DNA from: Arthrobacter sp. ISL-72
Lineage (GTDB): Bacteria; Actinomycetota; Actinomycetes; Actinomycetales; Micrococcaceae
NCBI RefSeq assembly: GCF_018613755.1
Contig: NZ_JAGGPP010000010.1
Coordinates: 1 to 64,000 of the forward strand
Direction: 5' to 3'
Length of the DNA stretch: 64,000 nt
Positions within the stretch are counted from its first letter, which is position 1. Each line of letters starts with the position of its first letter. The notes below the pieces were generated by a model that saw nothing but the letters and a program-made list of their open reading frames with translations, searched no databases and was not told the DNA's origin. A program made the position numbers and the translations under genes. Below are positions 27,715 to 35,981 of this stretch, in pieces.

Positions 27715-28413
27715 ATGATTAATCCCGCACGCCTGCACTCCGACCTGTCCCGCCTCGGCCGGGAGACCGATATGTTCATGGCCACCGTAGAGTCGCTGTC
27801 CGACGACGAAATGGCCGCTCCATCCCTGTGCAAGGGATGGACCCGGGCAGATGTCATCGCCCACATCGCCTCCAACGGCCAGGCCTTGGTCAAGCTCATT
27901 GACTGGGCAACCTCGGGCGAGGAGCAGCAGCTCTACGCCTCGAAGGAGGCACGAGCCGAGGAGATATCCGGGCTGGCCACCTTGCCTCGCGGGGAACTGC
28001 TGGGCCGGCTTCGCCAGTCCTCCGCCTACTTTGCCGATCAGGCCCTGCGGCTGAGCGGGGAACTGGCTGTCGAGGAGGTGCACTTGCACGGTAAGCAGAT
28101 TCCTGCGACATCCATTGTGGCGTTGCGTATCGCCGAAATTGTGGTGCACCACCACGACCTCGACACCGCATGGACCATAGAGGAGGCGGACCCGGACTCG
28201 GTACTCAACGCCCTAGAAGCCGCCGTACGCACGATGCGCGCTCAGGGGGCGCCAGGGATGACCCTGGTCACGGAGGAACGCGATGAATGGGTGATCGGCG
28301 ACGGTGCCCTGCGCGTCACGTCCGACCGCGAGGGATTGCTCGAATGGCTCGCCCGCGGTGCAACTGACAACGTCGAGGCTGACGGCCCCCTGCCCATACT
28401 GCCGCCCTGGTAA
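27715..28413 (+). CDS. Maleylpyruvate isomerase-family mycothiol-dependent protein
   Basis: A 232-residue protein with the MDMPI N-terminal four-helix domain: LCKGWTRADVIAHIASNGQAL (metal-binding histidine), ALRIAEIVVHHHDLDTAW (further histidine/glutamate ligands), and a C-terminal alpha/beta domain ending GPLPILPPW. The family uses mycothiol, the actinobacterial thiol. The best-known member isomerises maleylpyruvate in gentisate breakdown, but paralogues are numerous, so the substrate is open. An AAGGTGA site precedes ATG 27715. Position next to aromatic genes makes a catabolic role plausible. Confidence 0.85.
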   Translation: MINPARLHSDLSRLGRETDMFMATVESLSDDEMAAPSLCKGWTRADVIAHIASNGQALVKLIDWATSGEEQQLYASKEARAEEISGLATLPRGELLGRLRQSSAYFADQALRLSGELAVEEVHLHGKQIPATSIVALRIAEIVVHHHDLDTAWTIEEADPDSVLNALEAAVRTMRAQGAPGMTLVTEERDEWVIGDGALRVTSDREGLLEWLARGATDNVEADGPLPILPPW

Positions 28414-28431
28414 GCCCTGCGTCTCAGGCAC

Positions 28432-28459
28432 GTGTTCAGCACGCCGGCGGGCTGAACAC
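28432..28459 (+). terminator. Hairpin terminator
   Basis: Arms GTGTTCAGC and GCTGAACAC with a 10-base loop, 18 bases after the mycothiol-dependent gene. Confidence 0.6.
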
Positions 28460-28474
28460 CGACCTGGCCGTTAG

Positions 28475-28660
28475 TTAGCCCAAAGGCTCCTTGCTCTGCG
28501 GATCGATCGCTGCGGGGGACTGCTCAGCCATGATGACGCGCCCATTGGCATTTGAATTGAACAGGAGGCGGAATACGTCCGGCCTTGAGTAATGGCCAAC
28601 GGGGTCGTAAGCGTTTTTCGCGGTAAGGATTTCGTTGTAATCGATCTGGCGATCCGCCAA
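28475..28660 (-). CDS. Unrecognised 61-aa frame, possibly a C-terminal gene fragment
   Basis: MADRQIDYNEILTAKNAYDP then VFRLLFNSNANGRVIMAEQS. The wording resembles the extreme C terminus of a larger oxidoreductase (an AKNAYDP...PDVFRL pattern recalls the end of FAD-linked oxidases), but I cannot assign it. No good ribosome site is seen and nothing coding lies upstream in frame, so a remnant is more likely than a gene. Confidence 0.3.
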   Translation of the reverse strand: MADRQIDYNEILTAKNAYDPVGHYSRPDVFRLLFNSNANGRVIMAEQSPAAIDPQSKEPLG

Positions 28661-28839
28661 GGACAGCTTCGCCTTGGTTCACTGCCTCCTGGGGCCCGGC
28701 GCTGGACGCTGCGCCGATGATGCCTGCCGGCAACAGGCGTTCCGTCACCTCAGACTGAGGACTCAGGAAGTGGGTGGCACTCACCTTTGGCCTATTCGGT
28801 CTTGCGCGGCAGCCGTGGGTACGGGACCGGAATGCGACA

Positions 28840-28978
28840 AAAAGAAGTGTGGACAGTAATGTCCACACCTTTGGCTTCGGATCGAGCCGTACGTCGTTCG
28901 GACTGGGCCGGATTGGCTATGTTTTCTGGACTTCCCAGTGCAAGGGCCGGAACCCGGCTCGAGTCCCACCTCGGGCAC
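28840..28978 (+). repeat. Imperfect ~139-bp repeat, copy 2: palindrome plus tRNA-Leu-like 3' end
   Basis: The unit has GTGTGGACA-gtaa-TGTCCACAC at 28847-28868, then GGACTGGGCCGG, TTTTCTGGACTTCCCAGTG, and TCGAGTCCCACCTCGGGCAC at 28959-28978. It lies in the same order and orientation as 3985-4123, 24,855 bases away. The palindrome arms differ in sequence but keep pairing, which suggests the fold matters. The last 20 bases are identical between copies. Confidence 0.65.
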
Positions 28979-29021
28979 AGTGTCACCCAGGTAGAGAAGT
29001 GGCCAGCGGGTCACGCTAGCC

Positions 29022-29302
29022 CTATTCGTCGTCCCCTTTGAGGGCCTCGCTTTCGAGTTCGGACAGAACGTCTGCCGCGTCGCGATTTCCGCTGGCGGCG
29101 AGGCGACGAAGTTCTTCAACGTCGCCCTTTTCGGCGGCGAGCTCAACGAGCTGGTCCAAGCGTCTCTGCTGCCGCTGGCAGCGAGCCGACGCAGCTCTTC
29201 GAGGTCTTCTCGCTCTGCGGCAAGCTGGATGAGTTCCCCGATTGCGTCGAGGTCACCGCGGGCGGCCCGTTCCCGTAATGCTGAGAGATCAGATTCTGAC
29301 AT
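29022..29302 (-). pseudogene. Short leucine/alanine-rich repeat protein, frameshifted
   Basis: The first 46 residues are MSESDLSALRERAARGDLDA, then ELIQLAAEREDLEELRRLAA. The normal continuation is in the next frame: LDQLVELAAEKGDVEELRRL, AASGNRDAADVLSELESEAL, KGDDE, stop. Inserting one base in GACGCTTGGACC near 29158 restores RDALDQLVELAA. The intact product would be about 93 residues with two ELRRLAASG repeats, likely a helical solenoid. Function unknown. The gene ends 44 bases from repeat copy 2. Confidence 0.65.
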
Positions 29303-29496
29303 TATGAGGACCTTCCATGGACTATTGAAAAGAGATTCTCAATTTGCTGTCGAAGCCTGGTCCCGATGCCAACCGGGGAGCTGGCGACGGAAGCCGAAGA
29401 TGAACTATACCGCCGTGAACGAATTAGCTGAACAGCAACGGTGCGGGCTCGAGCCGCACCGCACGCGGAGCGCCCTGCCGTGGGCAGCGTTCGGCC

Positions 29497-30261
29497 TCAG
29501 CTGATCTTGCGACGGTAGGTGGCGATCGCGACGGTGTAGGCGATGACGAGAATGCCGACGAGCCAGGCGAGGGCGATCCAGATGTCACTGCCTACGGGTT
29601 CCTGGGTGAACAGGGCCCGGATGGTGTTCACGATGGAGGTCACGGGCTGGTTCTCGGCGAACCATGCGACCGGCCCGGGCATCGAGTTGACGGGCACGAA
29701 CGCCGAGCTGATGAACGGCAGGAAGATCAGCGGGTAGCTGAACGCGCTTGCGCCGTCGACGGTCTTCGCCGAGAGCCCGGCGATCACGGCGAGCCAGGTC
29801 AGGGCGAGGGTGAACAGGATCAGGATGCCGACGACGGCGAGCCAGGCGGCGACGGATGCTCCGGTGCGGAACCCCATGATCAATGCGACGCCGATGACGA
29901 TCGCGACCGCGGCCAGGTTCGCAACGAGGGAGGTGAGCACGTGCGCCCAGAGTACGCTCGACCTCGTGATCGGCATGGACTGGAAACGGTCGAAGATGCC
30001 GCGCTGCATGTCGAGGAACAGCCGGTACGCGGTGTAGGCGATGCCGGAGGCGATCGTGATGAGCAGGATGCCGGGGAGCATGTAGTTGACGTACGACTCG
30101 TCGGATCCGGTGTTGATCGCGCCGCCGAACACGTATACGAACAGCAGCATCAGCGCGATCGGGGTGACCGCGGTGGTGATGATCGTGTCGGGGCTGCGGA
30201 GGATGTGGCGCAGGGAGCGGCCGGTCAGGACACCGGTGTCGCCGAGAACGTGGGTGGTCAT
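29497..30261 (-). CDS. ABC-2 type exporter permease (DrrB-like)
   Basis: A 254-residue membrane protein with six hydrophobic segments and the ABC-2 pattern: N-terminal [29 protein letters not shown], then [20 protein letters not shown] before the last helices. DrrAB-type pumps export drugs such as daunorubicin or lipids. It overlaps the ATPase gene stop by four bases and would form a pump with it, but that ATPase is truncated by an IS30 element, so this permease is probably orphaned. Confidence 0.85.
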   Translation of the reverse strand: MTTHVLGDTGVLTGRSLRHILRSPDTIITTAVTPIALMLLFVYVFGGAINTGSDESYVNYMLPGILLITIASGIAYTAYRLFLDMQRGIFDRFQSMPITRSSVLWAHVLTSLVANLAAVAIVIGVALIMGFRTGASVAAWLAVVGILILFTLALTWLAVIAGLSAKTVDGASAFSYPLIFLPFISSAFVPVNSMPGPVAWFAENQPVTSIVNTIRALFTQEPVGSDIWIALAWLVGILVIAYTVAIATYRRKIS

Positions 30262-30680
30262 CGGGATTCCTTTCCTGCCGGGACCGTGCCGTCGGTGCGG
30301 TCGGCGTGGGCGGTTTCGGCCTCGCCGGTGTCACCGACGAGGGCGAGGAAGACGTCCTCGAGGGAAGGCTGTTTCTCGACGTATTCGACCTTGGCGGGCG
30401 GGAGGAGTTGCTTCAGTTCGGTGAGGGTGCCGTTCTGGATGATCGTGCCCTGGTGCAGGATCGCGATGCGGTCGGCGAGCTGCTCGGCCTCGTCGAGGTA
30501 CTGCGTCGTGAGCAGCACCGTCGTGCCCTGACCGGCGAGTTGCTTGACGGTCTGCCACACCTCGATGCGCCCCTGGGGGTCGAGCCCCGTCGTGGGTTCG
30601 TCGAGGAAGATGACCGGCGGGTTGCCGATCAGGCTCATCGAGATGTCGAGTCGGCGTCGCATGCCGCCTGAGTACGTCAC
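30258..30680 (-). pseudogene. ABC exporter ATPase (DrrA-like), 5' part removed at an IS30 junction
   Basis: The remaining 140 residues start at the ABC signature [20 protein letters not shown], followed by Walker [16 protein letters not shown], the H-loop [17 protein letters not shown] and the DrrA C-terminal domain. The Walker A half (about 130-150 residues) is missing. ATPase homology stops at about 30678 and IS30 transposase sequence begins at once on the other strand. Without Walker A it cannot hydrolyse ATP. Confidence 0.88.
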
Positions 30681-31949
30681 CGTTTGAGATGAGGCCCTTG
30701 TATGTTCAGCTCATGAAAGAAGGGCACTCCAACCGGGCGGCATGCAGGATTCTTGGGATCAACCAGAACACGGGCCTTCGTTGGTTGAATGGACGCAACG
30801 GGGTCGAGGGCTTGGTGCAGCAGGGCTTGGATCCGCGGCCCCGTAAAGCGGTTCCGATGGCAAGTGGGTCCAGCCGCTATTTGTCAGAAGACGAACGCAT
30901 CTACATTGCCGACCGGTTGCTGGTTCGGGCGAGTCTCCGATCCATTGCTCGTGATCTTGGGCGGTCGCCTGCCACGATCAGCAGGGAGGTGGCTCGGAAT
31001 CGTCCCCACTCACGTCGCTATCATCCGTTTCGTGCCCAGAAAATGGCGCAGAAGAGAAGGCCGAGGCCAAGGCCGGCCAAGCTTGCCGGTGATGACGAGT
31101 TGCGGCATCACGTTGTGGAGTGTCTGTCGAAGCGCTGGAGCCCTCAGCAGGTCTGCCGAGCCCTGAAGCAAAGGTTCCCAGGGCAAAAGCACCGGCATCT
31201 CGCCCATGAAACGATCTACCGGGCGCTTTACCATTTGAGCATCCGCCCCGTCCCAACGGGGTCTGCCCGGCTGCTGCGTTCGGGCAAGTTCATCAGACGG
31301 CCGCGGTCCAGGACCAAGGTCAAGCCACGCCAGTACATTACCGATGCTCTGAAGATCGGTGACCGCCCAACCCACATCGCTACAAGGGAAGAAGCCGGCC
31401 ATTGGGAAGGCGATCTCATCATGGGGAAGGGGAACAAATCAGCAATAGTGACGCTGGTTGAACGCTCTTCCCGGCTCCTCGTCGCCTTTGCGCTCCGTCC
31501 GGGAACCAGGTCCGATAACATGCGTGACCAGCTCATTGAGGCGCTCGGAGTCATGCCGGTCACGTTGCGGAGGACCTTGACGTGGGACCGGGGATCAGAG
31601 ATGGCCAAACATGCCGAGGTCACCTGCCGCGCTGGGGACGCTCGTGTACTTTTGCGATCCGGCCAGCCCGTGGCAGCGTGCATCGAACGAAAACGCCAAT
31701 GGCTTGCTCCGTCAGTACTTCCGGAAGGGAGATGACCTAAGCACGGTCGAACCGGCAGATGTCTTGTTCGCCGCACAGGAGATCAACAGCCGGCCCAGGG
31801 CCGTCCTGGACTGGTCCAGCGCAGCCGCCAGGTTCGCGGTCTATCACGCGGCGGCGGCCAAGTTAGATGACCCTCCACGGGTGCAGAATGTGGCTGAACC
31901 GGCAGACTCATCGGCCCTCCACTCTCGGACGACCGTCCTAGAGGGCTAA
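30681..31949 (+). mobile_element. IS30-family element, transposase frameshifted and 5'-truncated
   Basis: The transposase reads [20 protein letters not shown], the helix-turn-helix SIARDLGRSPATISREVARN, and the DDE core HWEGDLIMGKGNKSA and LTWDRGSEMAKHAEVT. One extra T near 31627 shifts the frame, and the third acidic residue is in the next frame (PASPWQRASNENANGLLRQYFRKG in two parts). The first residues usually preceding [11 protein letters not shown] appear absent, and I see no terminal inverted repeats at either edge. It interrupts the DrrA-like gene. It is probably inactive unless the shift is bypassed. Confidence 0.85.
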
Positions 31950-32233
31950 CGGCTCGGGACACACGGGACACATCTGGTCAGAATAGGACACGGGTCCGGC
32001 TGTGACGCCGGGCAGTACCTCGGAGAAGCCGACAGTCCAACCGCAGATGCCGCCTCGTGACGCATGGCCGCCAGCGCAGAGGAGAATGAAATGCTGGTCG
32101 TCACAGCCGGTGAATCGCTGGGACAGATCCTGACTCGAAACGGCCGCCATTGCCGTCGCTGTTTGCAACATTAACGGAATCGCGACTTCGTAGGGACTGC
32201 GCCGGCTGAGCTATCCGCGGTGCACGCTCGTCG
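31950..32233. other. Right flank of the IS30 element, no gene
   Basis: It contains GGGACACACGGGACACATC followed by a related GGACAC, repeated short motifs that may be the end of this or another insertion sequence. The missing 5' half of the ATPase gene is not here, so the insertion was accompanied by a deletion. Confidence 0.4.
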
Positions 32234-32851
32234 CTATTGAGCGCGGTGAACGTAGAGGTCGCGGAGCAGCGCGATCTCGGCTCCGTGGTGCAGGATCTCC
32301 TGGTTCTCCCACCACACGATCGTCGGAAACGTCTCCTCGGCGTCGCTGCCGTACGGGTAGCTGCTTAGTCCGGTCCGGTCGTAGTCGGACTCGTCGACAC
32401 TGAGCAGTACTAGGCGCCAGTCGGCTGCGGCGTGACGGAACCTCTCGATGGCGCCGGCTGCATCTGGTCGTGATTCGTAAGTCGCTCGATCGAACGTCCG
32501 GTCGCCCCCGAGGTGGCTGGAGCGGCCCAACAGCGTCTCGGAGAGGTGATCGAGCCGCCAGGCGATCGTCGTGAGGGGCGGGGGCCACGGACTTTCAGGG
32601 GCGCCGTCTCGTCCCCACTTCCCCGCGCCGATGAGCTTGATGGCGCCCGGTCCGGGCCCATCGGTGCGCCTCCGAACCGACCAGCACGCGTTGACCGGTT
32701 CCCACAGGTACTCGGCGTCCGTTAGCACCGGTACGTCGACGTCGCTGCCATCACCTGAGTTGCTGGTGGGCCCGGCGAGGCGAGTGAGAAGTCGCTCCGT
32801 CGCCCAGTCGTACTGCTCGAGCAGTGGCTCGAGGCGCTGATTAATCATCAT
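32234..32851 (-). CDS. DinB-family protein
   Basis: A 205-residue protein with the DinB/YfiT four-helix layout. The N-terminal helix is NQRLEPLLEQYDWATERLLT, the first metal-ligand histidine region is AWRLDHLSETLLG, and the C-terminal WWENQEILHHGAEIALLRDLY holds the paired histidines. Family members bind a divalent metal and several use mycothiol or bacillithiol as a cofactor. ATG 32851 is preceded by a modest AGGCTTTG region only. Substrate unknown. Confidence 0.82.
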   Translation of the reverse strand: MMINQRLEPLLEQYDWATERLLTRLAGPTSNSGDGSDVDVPVLTDAEYLWEPVNACWSVRRRTDGPGPGAIKLIGAGKWGRDGAPESPWPPPLTTIAWRLDHLSETLLGRSSHLGGDRTFDRATYESRPDAAGAIERFRHAAADWRLVLLSVDESDYDRTGLSSYPYGSDAEETFPTIVWWENQEILHHGAEIALLRDLYVHRAQ

Positions 32852-33224
32852 GGCACAAAGCCTAGTCTCAACGTCAGGCCGGTAAGGCCCCACGCACGAT
32901 TGACGTTCGTCGTAAGGGCATTGGTGGCTGTCCACCACCAATGCACCATGAGGGATCTTCCTGCATTCGTCCGCCGGCCATAGAGCGCTGCGAAAACCAC
33001 GCCACTTACCGCTGCGATTCACAGGCCGCGGCCCCCTGCCGCTTGGGTGTCCTACAAGGTAGGTCCCGAGCCAACCGCAAAAGGCGACCTAACTCAGAGC
33101 GCCCAAAGGCAACTTGACGAGATTTCAGAGAGTGGTTATATTTTTTTCTCGAAAGAAAAAGAGAACGGAAGTTCCCCCCACTCAAAATAGCTGTAGTTGC
33201 CTGTTTAGGGGGAAGCACCGTTGC
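32852..33224. other. Non-coding stretch with a hairpin and an A/T-rich island
   Basis: An inverted repeat GCATTGGTGG / CCACCAATGC lies at 32918-32944 upstream of the DinB gene. An A/T-rich patch at 33131-33162 (TTTTTTTCTCGAAAGAAAAA) is very unlike the high-GC surroundings. No gene seen. Confidence 0.5.
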
Positions 33225-33576
33225 AGTAACACCTGGTCGTCGGACAGCTTGAGACGGCCGGAGCACCACCAGTAACACCTGGTCGTCGGACAGCTTGAGA
33301 CGACCAGAGCACCACCAGCAGCACCTGGTCGTCGGACAGCTTGAGACGATCAGAGCACCACCAGCAGTGCCGGGCCGTCAAGCAGTAGGAGACGGATACA
33401 GCAACACCAGTAACACCTGGTCGTCGGACAGCTTGAGACGACCAGAGCACCACCAGTAACACCTGGTCGGGACAGCTTGAGATGACCAGAGCAACACCAG
33501 TAACACCTGGTCGTCGGACAGCTTGAGACGACCAGAGCAACACCAGTAACACGGGGCGGGCAAGTTGAGAGCAACC
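33225..33576 (+). repeat. Tandem array of a 46-bp hairpin-forming repeat, seven units plus a degenerate eighth
   Basis: Units start at 33225, 33271, 33317, 33363, 33409, 33455 (44 bp), 33499 and 33545 (partial). The consensus is AGTAACACCTGG, TCGTCGGACAGC, TTGAGACGACCAG, AGCACCACC joined in that order. Each unit carries CTGGTCGTC and GACGACCAG, a 9-bp stem around an 11-base loop. Because 46 is not a multiple of three the array does not encode a protein repeat. There are no unique spacers and no cas genes, so it is not CRISPR. Confidence 0.9.
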
Positions 33577-33598
33577 TTATGCATTCCTTGCCCGCCCC
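33553..33598. terminator. 12-bp hairpin closing the repeat array
   Basis: Perfect arms GGGGCGGGCAAG (33553-33564) and CTTGCCCGCCCC (33587-33598) with a 22-base loop. It overlaps the end of the array and the end of the minus-strand endonuclease-like remnant, and could terminate transcription from either side. Confidence 0.6.
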
Positions 33599-33920
33599 GA
33601 CCGTTCGGGTCCGCTGCCCGGTACAAAAAAGTTACCTAAAATCAACTCGGCCCCACCAAACCGGTAGACCTCGTAGCCGGCGAGCCTGAGCCGTCGGTCC
33701 TCGGAGACCATCTCGCTGTAGAGGGCTGGGCTCGCCGGTATCGCCGTTCGCGTAGTGCTGCTTCCCGTCGACCTCGAGGACCACGCGATGTCTGCTGGAG
33801 AACAGGATGAGGAAGTCCATCCGCTGCCGTGCCAACGGGCTGCCGCTCTGGCCAGCAGATAGACGAGCCGACTGGGTCGCGGGGTCGAAGTGCAGGTGGA
33901 CCTGCGGGATCAGAGCCGGC
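33577..33920 (-). pseudogene. DUF559/endonuclease-like C-terminal fragment, frameshifted
   Basis: It reads VHLHFDPATQSARLSAGQSG, LARQRMDFLILFSSRHRVVL and EVDGKQHYANGDT. After one extra G near 33740 it continues ASPALYSEMVSEDRRLRLAG and YEVYRFGGAEL. The EVDGKQHY and later acidic residues are typical of very-short-patch/DUF559-type nuclease folds found at the C terminus of larger Arthrobacter proteins. The N-terminal part is missing. It ends exactly at the repeat array, whose edge may have been its 3' flank. Confidence 0.65.
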
Positions 33921-34014
33921 CCCCACCCTCACCTGATACGTTCACGGCAAACCTGTTGCGACGTTGGTGAGAAACCGCCTTGTTTTGAACTGAGGGCTTG
34001 CCCACTATGGAAAC

Positions 34015-34584
34015 GTGGGTATGAAGTACAGGCGGCACCGGCTTGCGGTTGCCCTGTGCCTGCTGATCCCTTTAAGCGGAACGGCGGGGTGCGTCTATGA
34101 ATACCCGGAGCCGGTGCGCACGCCAACAACTGCCCCCGAACCCGTGCACACCCCGACCCCTGACCTGCCCCCCGCAGTAGGGCCCCCAAAGCCATACACT
34201 GATCCTCAAGTCCTGGAGCGCGAGGTCAAAAACTACGCTGAACTGGACCGGCTCCTTAGGCCAGTGTCGGGGCCAGTCCTCCTTTTTGAGGAGGGGCCAC
34301 TGGACGGCCCCGTCAGGGGCTTCGGCACGACGGCGAAGGTGCCGGCAGCCGGGCAGTACACAGTCACTGCAGCCTGTGTTGGTGCTTCCGGTGCGAAGGT
34401 CTCCGTTGGACAAGAGTATCCCGGCGCCCCCTTTCAGCCGATGGAGCTCGCGCTGGATTGCGCCGGAGCCACTTCGCAAGTCATTGCACTTCAACAGGGG
34501 TACGTTTTCGCGCATCTGTTGCTGCCCAGCCCGGGTGATACACCGTGGACAGGGGCAGTGGGCGGAGTACGTGTGAGCGGTTGA
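34015..34584 (+). CDS. Secreted lipoprotein, unknown function
   Basis: About 187-189 residues. A basic start (MKYRRHRLAV), hydrophobic stretch ALCLLIPL and a lipobox-like SGTAGC give a lipoprotein signal, followed by a proline/threonine-rich linker (PVRTPTTAPEPVHTPTPDLP) and a small beta-rich domain (AGQYTVTAACVGASGAKVSV). Either GTG 34015 or ATG 34021 could be the start. The C-terminal domain resembles small extracellular proteins of unknown role common in Arthrobacter. Its 3' end overlaps the minus-strand remnant next to it. Confidence 0.7.
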   Translation: MGMKYRRHRLAVALCLLIPLSGTAGCVYEYPEPVRTPTTAPEPVHTPTPDLPPAVGPPKPYTDPQVLEREVKNYAELDRLLRPVSGPVLLFEEGPLDGPVRGFGTTAKVPAAGQYTVTAACVGASGAKVSVGQEYPGAPFQPMELALDCAGATSQVIALQQGYVFAHLLLPSPGDTPWTGAVGGVRVSG

Positions 34585-34954
34585 GTCGCGTCACGCCTGC
34601 TCTGCGTCAGGCTCCCCATCATCACGATCTCGCCGGCAGCGATGTGCTCCGCGGTGCGCCGGTATGCCTCGGCGATGTAGTCTTCGAGGTCGTTGACGCC
34701 GATGCGCCACATGCCCGGCCGCCGACCTGGATGGCGTGCAGCTCCCCCGTCTTCAGCAGGGCCCGGATCTTGGTGGAGCTCACGTTCACCTCTTCGGCGG
34801 CATGCTCGATGGTCAGAAATCGGTACTTCGTGGATTCGTCGGACACCGGACTATCTGGATCGGCTGCAGAGGCCGGGACAGCCTGGATCGGGAATGAAGC
34901 TAATGCTGCGGCAATAGCCGCAGCAGAAAGAAAGTGCAAAGATTTTGTGCGCAC
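34491..34954 (-). pseudogene. Helix-turn-helix (excisionase-like) protein, frameshifted, behind a signal-peptide-like N terminus
   Basis: The core is YRFLTIEHAAEEVNVSSTKI then RALLKTGELHAIQVGGR, and after the loss of one G near 34714 it continues GMWRIGVNDLEDYIAEAYRR, TAEHIAAGEI. This is the Arthrobacter-type HTH protein of about 75 residues, whose native start may be the GTG at 34846. The frame also extends upstream to an ATG at 34954 coding MRTKSLHFLSAAAIAAALAS, a secretion signal that makes no sense for a DNA-binding protein, so two genes may be joined here. The frameshift makes it non-functional. Confidence 0.6.
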
Positions 34955-35105
34955 GATATTACCCCCATAATGCCTGAACGGAACCCTGTCATTGTTCTAA
35001 CCGCTTAGACTGCTAACGCGGCCCGAATGGACTTTGAGTAGTCACTCGATTATCTATTGACTAGATATATTCCCTCCTGTTTTACAGCACCCTGGCAATG
35101 TGGGC

Positions 35106-35530
35106 TTACGGATGCGGACGGGCGGTGGGAACAACGAGGTCGGGCTGGTTTGTGTCCGTCACGTTGACAAGGTAGTCGTACTGCCCGTCATTGCCCGTTG
35201 AGCTGCAGATAGTCGTCACTCCGACGTCGTTGGATTTCCTCGAGCAGGTGCCCTAGGTTTTCATGTCAAATCCCGTTTCGAGACCATAGCGGTGCTCGTT
35301 AACAGGGATTTCTTTGCCGGCATTCCAGCTTCGGAACATGCTGGGGCATGGTGGGTGTCAAAACAGAGAAAGCGTTCCGGTCGGACAGTGTCTTTCTCGT
35401 GGTTCCAGCCGGCTGGAATCTGAAATCGGCTGGCACGGGACTTAAAATCATCCGTGACTTTATCCTCCGCCACCCTCACCATGAAAAGAGCGGCAACCAC
35501 AACGAATACAGCCACGACAACCGCGGTTAT
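35106..35530 (-). pseudogene. Small membrane protein remnant with a frameshift and an internal stop
   Basis: The frame gives VVAVFVVVAALFMVRVAEDK (one TM), then RASRFQIPAGWNHEKDTVRP and ERFLCFDTHH. It shifts to CPSMFRSWNAGKEIPVNEHR and YGLETGFDMKT, hits TAG, and continues in the same frame GTCSRKSNDVGVTTICSSTG and YDYLVNVTDTNQPDLVV to a final stop. The paired cysteines suggest an extracytoplasmic domain. Family unknown to me, though similar short TM-plus-Cys proteins occur in Arthrobacter. Confidence 0.55.
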
Positions 35531-35981
35531 TCTGGACCACTTGCGGCCCGTCGTTGTTTGTGACCGTCGGGCTGGCTAAACCCCCGCGGCCTCCATAACC
35601 GCGACCGTTCTGGTCTCTCTGGCATAACGCTCTGTTCTTGAGCGGCAGGTCGGTCGTACTCGAAGAACCTGCCGAAACGACTTGAAGATGCCCATCTTAG
35701 GGTCGACGTTTTCCGCGGCGGACAGAGCCAATAGTGCGAGCAGTTTCTTGATGATTTCCCCCAGGTAGCAAACGGCTGTTACTGGGGACTGTATTGGTTT
35801 CACTTGCCCAGGGTCTAAGACCCGGCGCGACGGATTCAGCCAGCGCGGGCTGGGCGGCGGTTCATGTGGAGGGCCAAGCATCCTTCCCAGGCACGCAAGG
35901 TCCCTCGGGTTGCTCAGCATGTGTGGAGTCTACTGCTGCCTGGTGTGGCTGGCTGGAAGGAGGCCGGCAGCGCCTGCGGAG
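35531..35981. other. No gene seen
   Basis: About 450 bases with only spurious frames. Nothing structural stands out. Confidence 0.4.

Noticed and set aside
31611..31949. Separate small gene after the IS30 transposase
   Set aside because: It is the C-terminal part of the same transposase in the next frame, joined by one inserted base.
33225..33576. CRISPR array
   Set aside because: Units are contiguous 46-bp near-copies without unique spacers, and no cas genes are nearby.
33205..33626. Repeat protein encoded on the minus strand (LKLSDDQVLLVVLWSSQAV-like)
   Set aside because: Open frames cross the array only because few stops occur. The 46-base period shifts frame every unit, so no consistent protein repeat exists.
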